A stretch of DNA of 64,000 nt from positions 25,493 to 89,492 of the forward strand of contig NZ_JAKOOW010000033.1 of the NCBI RefSeq assembly GCF_022288825.1. Direction: 5' to 3'. Below, piece by piece: positions 43,306 to 53,316 of this stretch (position 1 is the first letter of the stretch; every line of letters begins with the position of its first letter). The translations under genes and the position numbers were made by a program. Source of the DNA: Kingella pumchi. Lineage in GTDB: Bacteria > Pseudomonadota > Gammaproteobacteria > Burkholderiales > Neisseriaceae. The notes under the pieces are model-generated. The model was not told the DNA's origin. It made no database searches and saw nothing but the letters and a program-made list of their open reading frames with translations.

Positions 43306-45648
43306 ATGAGCCGAAAGAATCCCCAACCCGCCCGCCCGAAAACCAAAACGGCGGCCAAGCCCGTTAAAACCGCCAAGTCCGCCCTTATCCGCACCCCGCT
43401 GCCTGTCGACAATCCGCAGATCAGGCGGCTGTGGGCGGATGTACGCTGGTTTGTGATGGCGGTGGCTGCGATTTACCTGATGCTGCTGCTGGCCGGCTTC
43501 AATATGCTGGATCCGGCGTGGTCGCGCAGCGTGCCCAAGCAGGGCGACATCCACAATCCCGCCGGCCTGCTCGGCGCCTATCTGGCCGACATTTTTTATT
43601 ATCTGTTCGGCTTTTCCGCGTGGTGGCTGCTGAGCGCCACGGTTGCCTGGCTCTACCGCAACACCCGCCGCTTCAGCGGCCAGGCGCGCTATCAGGGCTG
43701 GGTGGCCGGTTTGGGGCTGGGGCTCTTGCTGTTTGCCAGCCCGGTGCTGGAAACTTTGAGCGCAGGCAAAACGCTGGACGACAGCCTGCCGATCGGTGCC
43801 GGCGGGCTGGTCGGCTCGCTGGTGGCTTCGGGGCTTCGCCATGTGCTGGGGCTGGCCGGTAGCGTCGGTTTGTCGGTGATGCTGGTGTTTGTCGGTTTGT
43901 CGCTGCTGCTGCAGGTGTCGCCGATGGACGTTTCCGAAAACATCGGCCGCGCCTGCGAATATGTGTTCCGCAAGCTGTTTGTGCGCAATAAGGCCGCTGC
44001 GGCGATGCAGCCTGAAAAACCGCGTGCCAAGCCGCAGCGAAGCGGGGCGGAAGAAATCGTTGCCGAGCCGGTTACGCCGGTGGCCGGCAGCAAAAGCAAC
44101 CGCAAAATGTCGGTGCAGGTGGCGCAGCCGCAGGTGCCGGTGGCGCCGCCCAAGCCGCAGCCGCAGGAAGTGGGCGAGTACCGCCTGCCCGATATCGGCA
44201 GCCTGAAAACGCCGGAAGCCGGCCCGGCTTCGATTGATCCGGCCAAGCTCGAACGCACCGCGCTGAGCATCGAAACCAAACTGGCCGAGTTCGGCATTCA
44301 GGTGCAGGTGGTCAGCGCCACCGCCGGCCCGGTAATCACCCGCTACGAAATCGAACCGGCGCAGGGGGTGAAAGGCAGTCAGATTGTCAATCTGGCCAAA
44401 GACTTGGCACGCTCGCTGCGCGTGCAGTCGGTGCGGGTGGTCGAAACCATCCCCGGCCGCAGCACCATGGGCATCGAGCTGCCCAACGAAGAGCGCCAGG
44501 AAGTGCTGCTGCAGGAAATCTTCGCTTCGCCGGTGTTTGCCGACGCCCAATCCAAGCTCACCGTGGCGCTGGGCAAGGACATCGCCGGTGTGCCGGTGGT
44601 GGGCGATCTGGCGAAAATGCCGCACCTTTTGGTGGGCGGCATGACTGGCTCGGGAAAATCGGTGGGCGTAAACGCCATGATTATGTCGATGCTCTATAAG
44701 GCGCGGCCGGACGAAGTGCGCTTTATTATGATCGACCCGAAAATGCTCGAACTTTCCGTCTATGAAGGCATCCCGCACCTGCTCTGCCCGGTGGTTACCG
44801 ATATGAAGGCCGCCGGCAACGCGCTCAACTGGTGCGTAGCCGAAATGGAAAAACGCTACCGGCTGCTCTCGCATGTGGGCGTGCGCAATCTGGCGGGATA
44901 CAACGAAAAAATCGCCGCCGCCCGTGCTGCCGAAAAACCGCTGCCCAACCCCTTCACCCTTACGCCCGACGATCCCGAGCCGCTGGAAGAGCTGCCGCAG
45001 ATTGTGGTGGTGATCGACGAGCTGGCCGATTTGATGATGACCGAGAAAAAAGCCGTCGAAACCCAAATCGCCCGCCTGGCGCAAAAAGCCCGCGCCGCCG
45101 GCATCCACATGATTATCGCCACCCAGCGCCCCAGCGTGGACGTGATTACCGGCCTGATTAAAGCCAACGTGCCCACCCGCATGGCCTTCACCGTGCAAAG
45201 CCGCATCGACAGCCGCACCATTCTCGACCAAATGGGCGCCGAAGACCTGCTCAAATACGGCGACCTGCTGTTCCTGCAGCCGGGCAACGCCGAGCCCACC
45301 CGCCTGCAGGGCGCCTTTGTCAGCGACGACGAAGTGCACCGCGTGGTGTCGTTTATCAAAGAGCAGGCCGAGCCCAACTATGTGGAAGGCATACTCAGCG
45401 GCGAAGCCGCCGGCGAAACCAACAGCTTTATCAACCCCGAAGCCGCCGGCAGCGGCGGCGACGAGCTGTTTGACCAGGCAGTCGCCTTTATCGCCAGCAG
45501 CCGCAAAACCTCAATCTCCTCGCTGCAACGCCACCTACGCATCGGCTACAACCGCGCCGCCAACCTGATGCAGGCGCTCGAAGACGGCGGCATCGTCTCC
45601 CCGCCCGACGCCGGCGGCGCCCGCCAAATTCTGGTGCGGCAGGAATAG
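43306..45648 (+). CDS. ftsK: DNA translocase FtsK
   Basis: The 780-residue FtsK/SpoIIIE protein has an N-terminal membrane domain with four helices (about 45-195), a linker rich in Ala/Pro/Lys, and the motor domain (about 310-690), including the Walker [16 protein letters not shown], Walker [14 protein letters not shown], and [19 protein letters not shown]. The C-terminal gamma winged helix (about 715-780, [19 protein letters not shown]) recognises KOPS. It couples septation to chromosome segregation and XerCD activation. The linker is shorter than in E. coli, as in other Neisseria. The ATG has no strong ribosome site. Confidence 0.97.
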   Translation: MSRKNPQPARPKTKTAAKPVKTAKSALIRTPLPVDNPQIRRLWADVRWFVMAVAAIYLMLLLAGFNMLDPAWSRSVPKQGDIHNPAGLLGAYLADIFYYLFGFSAWWLLSATVAWLYRNTRRFSGQARYQGWVAGLGLGLLLFASPVLETLSAGKTLDDSLPIGAGGLVGSLVASGLRHVLGLAGSVGLSVMLVFVGLSLLLQVSPMDVSENIGRACEYVFRKLFVRNKAAAAMQPEKPRAKPQRSGAEEIVAEPVTPVAGSKSNRKMSVQVAQPQVPVAPPKPQPQEVGEYRLPDIGSLKTPEAGPASIDPAKLERTALSIETKLAEFGIQVQVVSATAGPVITRYEIEPAQGVKGSQIVNLAKDLARSLRVQSVRVVETIPGRSTMGIELPNEERQEVLLQEIFASPVFADAQSKLTVALGKDIAGVPVVGDLAKMPHLLVGGMTGSGKSVGVNAMIMSMLYKARPDEVRFIMIDPKMLELSVYEGIPHLLCPVVTDMKAAGNALNWCVAEMEKRYRLLSHVGVRNLAGYNEKIAAARAAEKPLPNPFTLTPDDPEPLEELPQIVVVIDELADLMMTEKKAVETQIARLAQKARAAGIHMIIATQRPSVDVITGLIKANVPTRMAFTVQSRIDSRTILDQMGAEDLLKYGDLLFLQPGNAEPTRLQGAFVSDDEVHRVVSFIKEQAEPNYVEGILSGEAAGETNSFINPEAAGSGGDELFDQAVAFIASSRKTSISSLQRHLRIGYNRAANLMQALEDGGIVSPPDAGGARQILVRQE

Positions 45649-45706
45649 CGTCGTTACCGCATGCCAAAAGCAGCCTGAAAGCAGGCAGACAGTGCCTAAG
45701 CGGCGA

Positions 45707-45754
45707 TAAAAAGGCAGCCTGAAAACTGGACAAACGGTTTTCAGGCTGCTTTTG
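45707..45754. terminator. Uptake-sequence terminator between ftsK and the dehydrogenase
   Basis: AAAAAGGCAGCCTGAAAAC faces a reverse copy GGTTTTCAGGCTGCTTTTG. It serves the convergent ends of ftsK and the LDH-like gene. Confidence 0.75.
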
Positions 45755-45790
45755 CATTCGGGGGCTGCTACGGGTTTGACCCAATCCCCA

Positions 45791-46756
45791 TCACCCCTGT
45801 TTCAGCTTTTTCGCCAAATCGATGTTGGCGCGGATGGCGGCGACGGATTCGGCGAGTTTGGCCTGCTCCCAGGCGTTGAGTTTGGGCGGCAGCTTTTTCT
45901 CGACGCCGTTTGCGCCGATGACGACGGGAATGCTGAATACGATGTCGTGCTGGCCGAGTTCGCCGTCAATGTAGGTGGCGGCGGAGAAGACGGCTTTTTC
46001 GTCGAGCACGATGCTGCGCAGGATTTCGGTGGCGGCTTGGGAGACGGCGGCGTCGGTTACGCCGTCTTTGGGGTGGAAGACTTCGTAGGCAGCCTGAACG
46101 ACTTTGTCTTTGACTTCATCCGCGCTCCAGTTGTCTTGGCCGAAATATTCGGGCAGCTCGGCGTAGGGCACGGTGGCGATTTGCGCGCTGCCCAACAGCG
46201 GGAAGGCGGTGTAGCCGTGTTCGCCCATCATAAAGGCGTTGACGGCTTTGGGGTCTAGGCCGTAGCGGCGGCCGAGCAGAAAGCGCAGGCGGGAGGAATC
46301 GAGGGTGCAGCCGGTGCCGATGATTTTTTCTTTTGGGTAGCCGAACTCGGTGGCGGCGATGTAAACGACGGTATCGAGCGGGTTGGTGATGAAGACGAGA
46401 ACGGCGTCGCGGGTAACGCGGCTGATGTCGCCCATGATTTGGCGGATGATGGCGGCGTTGTTGCCGAGCAGGGCTTGGCGGTCGGCGGGGACTTCGCCGT
46501 GCGGCCAGATGTGGGTGGCGGCGATCACGATGGCGTCGGCATCGGCGATGTCGTCGTAGCTGCCGCCGTAGATATTGACGTTGGCGCGGCCGAGCATACC
46601 GGCGGCGTGCATTTGGTCGAGGGCTTCGGCGGCGGCGCGTTCGCTGCGGGTGTCGATGGCGACGATTTCGCCGAACAGGCCGGAGAGGGCGGCGTTTTCC
46701 AGTACTTCCGATCCGACATGGCCGACGCCGATAACGGCGAGTTTGTTGGTTTTCAT
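45791..46756 (-). CDS. Lactate/malate dehydrogenase-family 2-hydroxyacid dehydrogenase
   Basis: The 321-residue protein is NAD-dependent and belongs to the LDH/MDH superfamily. It shows the Rossmann loop VIGVGHVGSEVLENA (about 8-22), an active-site loop ATHIWPHGEVPADR, ITNPLDTVVY, and catalytic His in MMGEHGYTAFPLLGS. The active-site loop differs from LDH (GxxxxPGExR) and MDH, and looks closer to L-2-hydroxyisocaproate-type dehydrogenases. The likely reaction is NAD-linked oxidation or reduction of an L-2-hydroxyacid. The neighbouring transporter gene follows on the same strand, possibly supplying the substrate. Confidence 0.8.
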   Translation of the reverse strand: MKTNKLAVIGVGHVGSEVLENAALSGLFGEIVAIDTRSERAAAEALDQMHAAGMLGRANVNIYGGSYDDIADADAIVIAATHIWPHGEVPADRQALLGNNAAIIRQIMGDISRVTRDAVLVFITNPLDTVVYIAATEFGYPKEKIIGTGCTLDSSRLRFLLGRRYGLDPKAVNAFMMGEHGYTAFPLLGSAQIATVPYAELPEYFGQDNWSADEVKDKVVQAAYEVFHPKDGVTDAAVSQAATEILRSIVLDEKAVFSAATYIDGELGQHDIVFSIPVVIGANGVEKKLPPKLNAWEQAKLAESVAAIRANIDLAKKLKQG

Positions 46757-46833
46757 AGGACAGCTCCTTGTAGGGTTGCGGTGGGAAAGCCCGGCCGTGC
46801 TCGTGCGGGCGCACGGCCGGAAAGGAAAGGGGT

Positions 46834-47913
46834 TTATTCTTTAAAGACGAAAGCGTCGTCGGTATAGAGTTTGAACAGGTCGCGGCAGATTTTGTAGGCG
46901 ACGAAACCGACGGCAAAGGGGATGACGAGCCAAGCCAGCAGCATCACCAGTATGCCGCAGCCGCCCGCCAGCGAGGCGATGGGGCCGACCAGGCCGACCA
47001 GGCCGAAGCCGGATGAGGCGGGCGTGCCGACCAGGTTGAAAAAGGGCACGGACAGGGCGCTAACGGCGGCGGTAAGCACCATCGGCACGGCAATCAGCGG
47101 CCGTTTTAAGAAGTTGGGCATCATCATTTTCATCGCGCCCAGCGCAATGGCGATGGGGATGCCCGATTCGTTTTTGCGGCCGGTGCCCCACACCAGCACG
47201 GCGGTGGTGGCGGCAATGCCCATCGAGGCCGCGCCCGCCGCCAGTCCGTCCAGACCGATGGCGATGCCGATGGCAACGGTAGAAACGGGGCTGACGATAA
47301 TCACGGCAAAGGAGGCGGCAATCAGCACGCTCATCAGATAGGGTTGCAGTTCGGTAAAGGTGTTGATGCCGTGGCCGATCACGGTGGTGATGTGGGCGGT
47401 GAAAGGCAGGATTTTCCAGCCGAGAAAGCCGACGCCGGCGCCGATGAAAATCGGTAGGCAGATAATGTTGAGTGCGCCGAAGCGTTTGCCGACCAGCCGC
47501 ACCGCCAGCACCGCCAGCGCGGCGGTGAACATGGTGTTGATCAGATCGCCGATACCGGCAAGCTGGAAAATGCTTTGTTCGATATTGTCTTTCACCACTT
47601 CCACATACTTCCACGCGCCCGAGCCGATATAGGCCGCGCCGCCAACCGCCAGCTGCTGCATCGGCGCGAGCTGGAATTTCTGGCCGATGAGAATGCCGGC
47701 CATAATCGGCGTGAAGAATTGGAAAACTTGGAGAACGTGGAGAAATTCGTTGGCAAAGCCGCCGAAGGTGGGATGGCCGAGCAGGGGTTTGAGCAGGGTG
47801 GCCAGAATGGCGTTGGGAATCAGGGCGACGACAATGGCGATGGCCGTGCCGTTGAGAATGTTGTTGAGAAAATCGGTGACGGATTCTTTTTTGCTTTTTT
47901 GTGCTTCGCTCAT
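46834..47913 (-). CDS. PTS EIIC-like membrane transporter without EIIA/EIIB
   Basis: The 359-residue integral membrane protein has about ten hydrophobic segments and resembles the PTS_EIIC_2 family: KKESVTDFLNNILNGTAIAI, PIMAGILIGQKFQLAPMQQL, AVGGAAYIGSGAWK, and repeated GLDGLAAGAASMGIAATTA-type glycine-rich helices. No EIIA or EIIB gene is close, so either it works as a non-PTS permease or its partners are elsewhere. It lies 77 bases upstream of the dehydrogenase gene in the same direction, so both may handle one hydroxyacid or sugar derivative. The start is ATG 47913 after AAGGAGA. Confidence 0.72.
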   Translation of the reverse strand: MSEAQKSKKESVTDFLNNILNGTAIAIVVALIPNAILATLLKPLLGHPTFGGFANEFLHVLQVFQFFTPIMAGILIGQKFQLAPMQQLAVGGAAYIGSGAWKYVEVVKDNIEQSIFQLAGIGDLINTMFTAALAVLAVRLVGKRFGALNIICLPIFIGAGVGFLGWKILPFTAHITTVIGHGINTFTELQPYLMSVLIAASFAVIIVSPVSTVAIGIAIGLDGLAAGAASMGIAATTAVLVWGTGRKNESGIPIAIALGAMKMMMPNFLKRPLIAVPMVLTAAVSALSVPFFNLVGTPASSGFGLVGLVGPIASLAGGCGILVMLLAWLVIPFAVGFVAYKICRDLFKLYTDDAFVFKE

Positions 47914-48042
47914 GGCGTTCTCCTTCATTTCGTCAAAATGGGAAGCCAAATGATAGCAGATAATGTTTGCAGAGAAATTGATATAGTGTAAGAAACGGCG
48001 TTTCAGGCTGCCTGCGGTGTGTTGGCGGCGCCGCAAGTAATA

Positions 48043-48073
48043 AAAAAACGACGGCTTCTGCCGTCGTTTTTTT
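48043..48073 (-). terminator. Intrinsic terminator after pbpG
   Basis: A stem of AAAAAAACGACGGC and GCCGTCGTTTTTTT with a four-base loop, with T runs on both strands. It terminates pbpG (stop at 48087), and could serve from the other side too. Confidence 0.85.
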
Positions 48074-48086
48074 GTATCGGGATGGG

Positions 48087-49040
48087 TTACAGCTGGGTTT
48101 GTTTGACGATATTGCCCAGCGTGCGCACGTCGCTGACGCGGTTGGCGGAGCTGTTGGCGCCGAGTACCACGATAATCACCGGATCGCGGCCGAGTTTGGC
48201 CTGCAGCACCATTGATTTGCCGGCTTCGCGGATGTAGCCGGTTTTCTGTACGGTGATGTCCCACTGGCCTTCGCGCACTAAAGCGTTGGAGTTTTTATAG
48301 TTTTGCACTTTGCCGGCGCTGGTGTAGGCCGAGCCGCTGTTGGCGGTGCTTAGTTGGCGGATTTTCGGATAGTTGGTGGCGGCTTTGACCATGCGGCTCA
48401 AATCGCGGGCGGTGGAAACGTTGCGCGGATCCAGGCCGGTGGGTTCAAAGAAGCGGGTGTTGCTCATGCCCAGGCTTTTCGCTTTGGCGTTCATTGCGGC
48501 AACAAAAGCGCTCATGCCGCCCGGATAGGTGCGGGCCAGGGCGTGGATGGCGCGGTTTTCGCTGCTCATCAAACCCAGATGCAGCAGTTTTTCGCGGGTC
48601 AGGGTGGTGCCGATGGACAGGCGGCTGCCGGTGCCTTTGAGACGGTCGATTTCGGCTTCGGTGATGGTGATCTGCTCGTTCATGTTCAAACGGGCATCCA
48701 GCAGCACCATGGCCGACATCATTTTGGAAATCGAAGCGATGGAGCGGACGTTGTCGATGTTTTTCTGGTAAAGGATTTTGTTGTTGCGCGCATCCATAAT
48801 CAGGGCGGAGCGGGCGTTGAGCTGCGGGCCGTAGTAGTTGGCCTGCTCTTCGATGGTGCTGTTTTCGATGATTTGTTTCAGGGGGTCGGCATCGTTGGCG
48901 GCAACGGCGGGAGCGATTTGTTTTTGTTCGAGAAGCTGGCCGATCAGGTCTTCGTCGTCCAAGGCGAAGGCGCTGGAGCACAGGCTCAGGCCGATAAGGG
49001 TGCTGCAACAAAGTTTTTTGCTGAAACGGGTAAAATTCAT
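48087..49040 (-). CDS. pbpG: D-alanyl-D-alanine endopeptidase PbpG (PBP7-like)
   Basis: The 317-residue protein has a signal peptide (MNFTRFSKKLCCSTLIGLSL, then a cleavage site near residue 26) and a serine DD-peptidase domain. The three motifs are SxxK in RSIASISKMM, SxN in MSSENRAIH, and KTG in VQKTGYIREA. It fits PbpG, which cuts D-Ala-meso-DAP cross-links in periplasmic peptidoglycan. It stands alone; ATG 49040. Confidence 0.93.
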   Translation of the reverse strand: MNFTRFSKKLCCSTLIGLSLCSSAFALDDEDLIGQLLEQKQIAPAVAANDADPLKQIIENSTIEEQANYYGPQLNARSALIMDARNNKILYQKNIDNVRSIASISKMMSAMVLLDARLNMNEQITITEAEIDRLKGTGSRLSIGTTLTREKLLHLGLMSSENRAIHALARTYPGGMSAFVAAMNAKAKSLGMSNTRFFEPTGLDPRNVSTARDLSRMVKAATNYPKIRQLSTANSGSAYTSAGKVQNYKNSNALVREGQWDITVQKTGYIREAGKSMVLQAKLGRDPVIIVVLGANSSANRVSDVRTLGNIVKQTQL

Positions 49041-49190
49041 GGCGGCGTCCTTGTGTGCGATAACAGATTGAAAACTAATGTTTAATCCGTTTTGGGATAA
49101 AAAACGGCGGCAATCATACCATTATTGGCGCGACCGACAAAGGGAAATCAGACAGAAATTCATGTAAATACGCAAAAATTTACATTCCGG

Positions 49191-49246
49191 CAAAGCAGCC
49201 TGAAAGCAGGGCAGGAGTGCTTTTGCACGCTTTCAGGCTGCTTTTT
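49191..49246. terminator. Uptake-sequence hairpin
   Basis: AAAGCAGCCTGAAAGC pairs with GCTTTCAGGCTGCTTT over a 23-base loop and is followed by TTTCTG. Between pbpG and the copper ATPase gene, the 300-base gap contains this hairpin, another uptake-sequence pair at 49300-49335 and no further gene. Confidence 0.6.
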
Positions 49247-49346
49247 CTGTGTGGCGGCCGTAGTGGCGGCGTGTTTTTGTTAAGTTTTGTCGGCCGGTTT
49301 TTCAGGCTGCCTGAGTATTTGCAGGCAGCCTGAAAAAAAACAGCCG

Positions 49347-51791
49347 TCAGCGGCGCAGGCGCAGGGCGTTCCACACCACCAGCAGCGAGCTGAAACTCAT
49401 GCCCAGCGCGGCCAGCCACGGGGTAACGAAACCAGCCAGCGCCAGCGGTACGGCGATCAGGTTGTAAACGCTGGCCCAAATCAGATTTTGGCGGATAACG
49501 GCGCGGGTGCGAGCGGCAAGGGCAAACAGATGGGGCAGGGCGGTGGGGTCGTCGTTGAGCAGCAGGATGTCGGCGCCGTCGCGGGCGACGTCGGCGCTGC
49601 CGGCCACCGCCACCGAAATATCGGCGGCGGCCAGCACCGGCGCATCGTTGATGCCGTCGCCGAGCATCAGCACGCGCCGCCCCTGCCGCTGCAGGGTCTG
49701 CACATAGGCGAGCTTGTCTTCGGGCGTGGCTTCGGCGCGGATGTCGCTGATACCGAGCGTTTGCGCCAGCGCGGCGACGGCGGCGCGGCGGTCGCCGCTG
49801 AGAATGTGGACGGCCAGGCCGCGGTTTTGTAGCTGGGCAATCACGGTATCGAAGCCGGCTTTGTTTTCGTCGGCCAGCAGATAGGCAGCCTGAAAACCGT
49901 CGGCATTGCCCAGCGCGATCACGCTGCCCTGCTGCTCCAGTTCGGCCAATTCCGGCGGGATGCCGCCGGCGGTTTCGGCAACAAATTCCGGCCGGCCGAG
50001 CGCCCAGTTTTGTTCGCGTCCGGCAATGGTGAGCAGGGCGCAGACGCCGTGACCGACGCGGCTGACGCGGTTGCGGGCGGCAACGGCGTTTTTCAGGCTG
50101 CCTGCCACCGGCAGGGCGGCGATGGCGCGGGCGGCGGGGTGTTCGGAATGCTCTTCCAGCGCCTGCGCGGCGGCATTGGCATAGGGATTGCCGGCCAGCG
50201 CCAGGGTGCGGACAACCTGCAGGCGGCCGTGGGTCAGGGTGCCGGTTTTGTCGAAAACCACGGTATCGACGGCGGCGAGCGTTTCCAGCGCATGCCCGCG
50301 CGCCACCAGAATGCCGCGGGCGGCCAGATTGCCGGTGGCGGCGGCCAGCGCGGCGGGGGTGGCCAGCGACAGCGCGCAGGGGCAGGTAATCACCAAGAGC
50401 GACACGGTAATCCACAGCGCGGTGCCGGCATCGGCAAACCACCACCAGCCAATAAAGGTGGGTACGGCGGTGATGATCAGGCTGCGGGTAAAGGTGGCGG
50501 CATAGCGTTCGGCCTGCTCGGCCAAGCGCGGTTTCTGCGACAGCGCGCGATCGAGCAGGCGCACGATGTGGGCAAGACGGGTGGCGCTGCCGGTCTGCTC
50601 GACGCGGATGGTCAGCGGGCCGGCGGTATTGAGCGTGCCGGCGGTAACACGGCAGCCTGAAAACTTGGGCACCGGCAGGTTTTCGCCGGTGAGCATCGCT
50701 TCGTTGATTTCGCTTTCGCCTTCGAGCACCACGCCGTCGGCGGGGATGGTTTCGCCGCCGCGCACCAGCAGCACATCGCCGGCTTTCAGGCTGGCTACGG
50801 CGGCTTCTTCGCTTTTGGGGTCGGGATAGGCCGGCAGCAGATGGCAGAACGCCGGCACCAGTTTAACCAGCCGCTCGGCGGCATCGCCGGCTTTGCGCCG
50901 TGCCGACTGCTCCATAAAGCGCCCGAGCAGCAGGAAGAACACAAACATGGCGATGCTCTCGAAATACATGCCCTGTCCGGCGTTGGAGAGCAGCGCGTAG
51001 ATGCCGGCGATAAAGGTCATCACGATGGCAATAGCCACCGGCGTATCCATGCCGGTGCGGCCGTTTTTAAAGTCGCGCCACGCGCCGCGGTAAAACGGGG
51101 TGGCGGAGTAGAACATCGCCGGCAGCACCATAAAAAACGCGCCCCAGTGCAGCAGCAGCAGGTATTGCGGCTCGATGTCGGCGTAAAGATAGGTCGGCAG
51201 CGCGAACATCATGGTCTGCATGCTCGAGAGTGCGGCCACCGCCAGCCGGATCAGCATTTTTTTGCGCTCGCGCTGGGTTTGCGCTTCGTGTTTTTGGGCG
51301 TCGTAGGGCGCGGCGCTGTAGCCGGTTTCGCGCACGGCAAGCAGGATGTCGGACAGGCGGACGCGGCTTTCGTCCCAGCATACCCGCGCGCGCTGGGTGC
51401 TGTAATTGAGTTCGGCGCGTTCGACGCCGGCCAGGCGCATCAGTTTTTGCTCGATCAGCCACACGCAGGCGGCGCAGGTAACGCCGCCGAGCATCAGCAC
51501 CGCTTCGCGGCGGTTGTCGGGCTGGATTTCGACAAACTCGGCCTGCACTTCGGGCAGGTCGTACAGTTTGAGCTGTGCCAGCACTTCCGGCGGCGGCAGC
51601 ACCGCGCGTTCGGCTTCGGCGGTGCGGTGCTTGTAATAGCTGCCCAGTCCGGCGTCGATAATGCCCTGGGCAACGGCCTGGCAGCCGGCGCAGCAGGTCG
51701 GCTGTTCGTTCCCTTCGTAACGTACGGGATAGCGGCTGCCGGCGGGAACGGGCAGGCCGCAGTGGAAGCAGGAAGATTCGTCTGGATTCAT
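49347..51791 (-). CDS. ccoI: CcoI/FixI-type copper-translocating P1B ATPase
   Basis: The 814-residue protein is a heavy-metal P1B ATPase. It begins with a Cys-rich zinc/metal region (CFHCGLPVP, CCAGCQAVA) and a heavy-metal-associated domain with GVTCAACVWLIEQ, typical of CcoI (FixI) that supplies copper to cbb3 oxidase. The transmembrane CPC motif is in ITCPCALSLATPAAL, phosphorylation site DKTGTLTHG, hinge GDGINDAPVLAAAD. CcoI sits with ccoNOPGHS in many bacteria, but no such genes are next to it here. ATG 51791. Confidence 0.92.
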   Translation of the reverse strand: MNPDESSCFHCGLPVPAGSRYPVRYEGNEQPTCCAGCQAVAQGIIDAGLGSYYKHRTAEAERAVLPPPEVLAQLKLYDLPEVQAEFVEIQPDNRREAVLMLGGVTCAACVWLIEQKLMRLAGVERAELNYSTQRARVCWDESRVRLSDILLAVRETGYSAAPYDAQKHEAQTQRERKKMLIRLAVAALSSMQTMMFALPTYLYADIEPQYLLLLHWGAFFMVLPAMFYSATPFYRGAWRDFKNGRTGMDTPVAIAIVMTFIAGIYALLSNAGQGMYFESIAMFVFFLLLGRFMEQSARRKAGDAAERLVKLVPAFCHLLPAYPDPKSEEAAVASLKAGDVLLVRGGETIPADGVVLEGESEINEAMLTGENLPVPKFSGCRVTAGTLNTAGPLTIRVEQTGSATRLAHIVRLLDRALSQKPRLAEQAERYAATFTRSLIITAVPTFIGWWWFADAGTALWITVSLLVITCPCALSLATPAALAAATGNLAARGILVARGHALETLAAVDTVVFDKTGTLTHGRLQVVRTLALAGNPYANAAAQALEEHSEHPAARAIAALPVAGSLKNAVAARNRVSRVGHGVCALLTIAGREQNWALGRPEFVAETAGGIPPELAELEQQGSVIALGNADGFQAAYLLADENKAGFDTVIAQLQNRGLAVHILSGDRRAAVAALAQTLGISDIRAEATPEDKLAYVQTLQRQGRRVLMLGDGINDAPVLAAADISVAVAGSADVARDGADILLLNDDPTALPHLFALAARTRAVIRQNLIWASVYNLIAVPLALAGFVTPWLAALGMSFSSLLVVWNALRLRR

Positions 51792-51840
51792 GGCGTGTGC
51801 GGGGTTTCAGGCTGCCTTGTTTTTCGGGTTTTGGTGTTTT

Positions 51841-51963
51841 GGTGCGCGGTGCGCACCCTACGGCGGGTGGTTTTCAGGCTGCTTTTGGGGTTTCGGCTGT
51901 AGGGTGCACACCGTGCACCATTGGTTGCGCTCTGGTGTTTTGGTGCGCGGTGCGTACTCTACG
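51841..51963. repeat. Cluster of three GGTGCGCGGTGCGCACCCTAC elements
   Basis: Three copies of the palindromic repeat lie at about 51841-51862, 51899-51918 and 51942-51963, alternating in orientation, with uptake sequences between and around them. They fill the gap between the copper ATPase start and the queE stop; the remaining bases hold no supported gene. Confidence 0.7.
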
Positions 51964-52018
51964 GCGGATGGCTTTCAGGCTGCTTTTGGTTTTCAGGCAG
52001 CCTGAAAAGGGCGGGGCT

Positions 52019-52633
52019 TTATTCGATGCCGGCCAGTTTGTGGGTTTGGATGCTGAGCTGCCAGTGCGGTTTGCCGGGGCGCTCGTTGAGTTCGCCGAGC
52101 AGGCGCAGGGTTGGCAGCAGGTTCATTTGGCCGTTTTGCTCGCAGGGGGAAAGGTAGTAGCGCTCGGCGCGGATGCGGCCTTCGATTTCGGCGCAGAACT
52201 CGGGAATGGAATCGTCGTCGGCAACGATGCGCACTTCGTCGGCGCGACTGATGCAGCGCTTGGCGTAGGCTTCGCGGTAGAGACGCTTGGGGCTGGCGGC
52301 GATATAGTCGATTTGCGGCGGAATTTTTTTCAGCGCGTTGGTTTCGATGGCCAGATAGCGGCCGGCGCGTTTGAGTTCGTCCAGCAGCACTTCGAGCTTG
52401 GGCTGGATGGTCGGCTCGCCGCCGGTAATGATGATGTTGCGGGTGTTGTGGGCGAGCACTTCGGAAAGGATGTCGTCGAGACCGCGCATGCCGTAGCGGT
52501 GGTAGTCGGTATCGCACCAGTGGCAGGCAAGGTTGCATTTGCCAAAGCGGATGAAAACGGCGTCCATGCCGGTGTTCCAGCCTTCGCCCTGCAGCGAGCG
52601 GAAGATTTCGACGATGCGGTAGGACGGATTCAT
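52019..52633 (-). CDS. queE: 7-carboxy-7-deazaguanine synthase QueE
   Basis: The 204-residue radical-SAM enzyme converts carboxytetrahydropterin to 7-carboxy-7-deazaguanine in queuosine and archaeosine synthesis. It shows IVEIFRSLQGEGWNTGMDAV, the Fe-S cluster cysteines in KCNLACHWCDTDYHRY, and ITGGEPTIQPKLEVLL. The spacing CxxxxxxCxxC-like (N-L-A-C-H-W-C) is in place. I start at ATG 52633; it overlaps the stop of queD by four bases, so the pair is translationally coupled. Confidence 0.93.
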   Translation of the reverse strand: MNPSYRIVEIFRSLQGEGWNTGMDAVFIRFGKCNLACHWCDTDYHRYGMRGLDDILSEVLAHNTRNIIITGGEPTIQPKLEVLLDELKRAGRYLAIETNALKKIPPQIDYIAASPKRLYREAYAKRCISRADEVRIVADDDSIPEFCAEIEGRIRAERYYLSPCEQNGQMNLLPTLRLLGELNERPGKPHWQLSIQTHKLAGIE

Positions 52634-53055
52634 TCGCGGTACTCGCAGTAGGACGACGGGGTTTCCCACAGGCGGATCAGGCTCACCGGCAGGCCGGCGC
52701 GGTGTTTGAGCAGGCCGAAGATGTGCTCGGCCATCGCTTCGGCGGTGCTGCGGCAGGGCAGGGCGTAGGTTTTGGAATCGAGACTCTGCAGCAGCTCGGC
52801 AACGCGGCTTTCACGCTCGCTGCCGCTGTCATAAATAAAGGCGTGGTCCATCAGATCGAGCACATGGCGCTGCACGCAGTCTTTCAGATCGCCAAAGTCG
52901 ATGACCATGCCGCGCTTGGGGCCGGTTTCGTGCAGGCTGCCTGAAACTTCTACCTGCAGGATATAGGTGTGGCCGTGCAGGTTTTTGCATTTGCCGTCGT
53001 GGCCGTCGAGCATGTGCGCCATGTCGAAAGTGAATTGTTTGGCGGTTTTAAACAT
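52630..53055 (-). CDS. queD: 6-carboxytetrahydropterin synthase QueD
   Basis: The 141-residue enzyme is in the PTPS family and converts 7,8-dihydroneopterin triphosphate into carboxytetrahydropterin, the step before QueE. The zinc-site histidines are FDMAHMLDG and LHGHTYIL, and the conserved sequence KRGMVIDFGDLK and DHAFIYDSG follow. The four-base overlap with queE shows a queD-queE operon. ATG 53055. Confidence 0.95.
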   Translation of the reverse strand: MFKTAKQFTFDMAHMLDGHDGKCKNLHGHTYILQVEVSGSLHETGPKRGMVIDFGDLKDCVQRHVLDLMDHAFIYDSGSERESRVAELLQSLDSKTYALPCRSTAEAMAEHIFGLLKHRAGLPVSLIRLWETPSSYCEYRE

Positions 53056-53316
53056 GTGTGTGTTCCGGTGCGGCAGCCTGAAAACGGCGGCCTGGTGTTG
53101 GGATTACGCATTTTAACATGCGGCGCAGGCAGCCTGAAAAGGCAGGGTGTGCTATCGGTGGGATTGCGGATAGGCGTTTTCAGGCTGCCTGCCGCCTGCG
53201 TGGCGGATGCGGCGGTTTTCGGTTATGATGCCGCACGTTCAGGGCAGCCTGAATTTTTTTATGGGCGCTTGCCCGTCAAATTTACACTTCGCAAACACAC
53301 AGATAAGGACAGCAAA

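Noticed and set aside
53056..53140. preQ1 riboswitch upstream of queD.
   Set aside because: No preQ1-type pseudoknot sequence is seen; the region has only an uptake sequence and promoter-like DNA.
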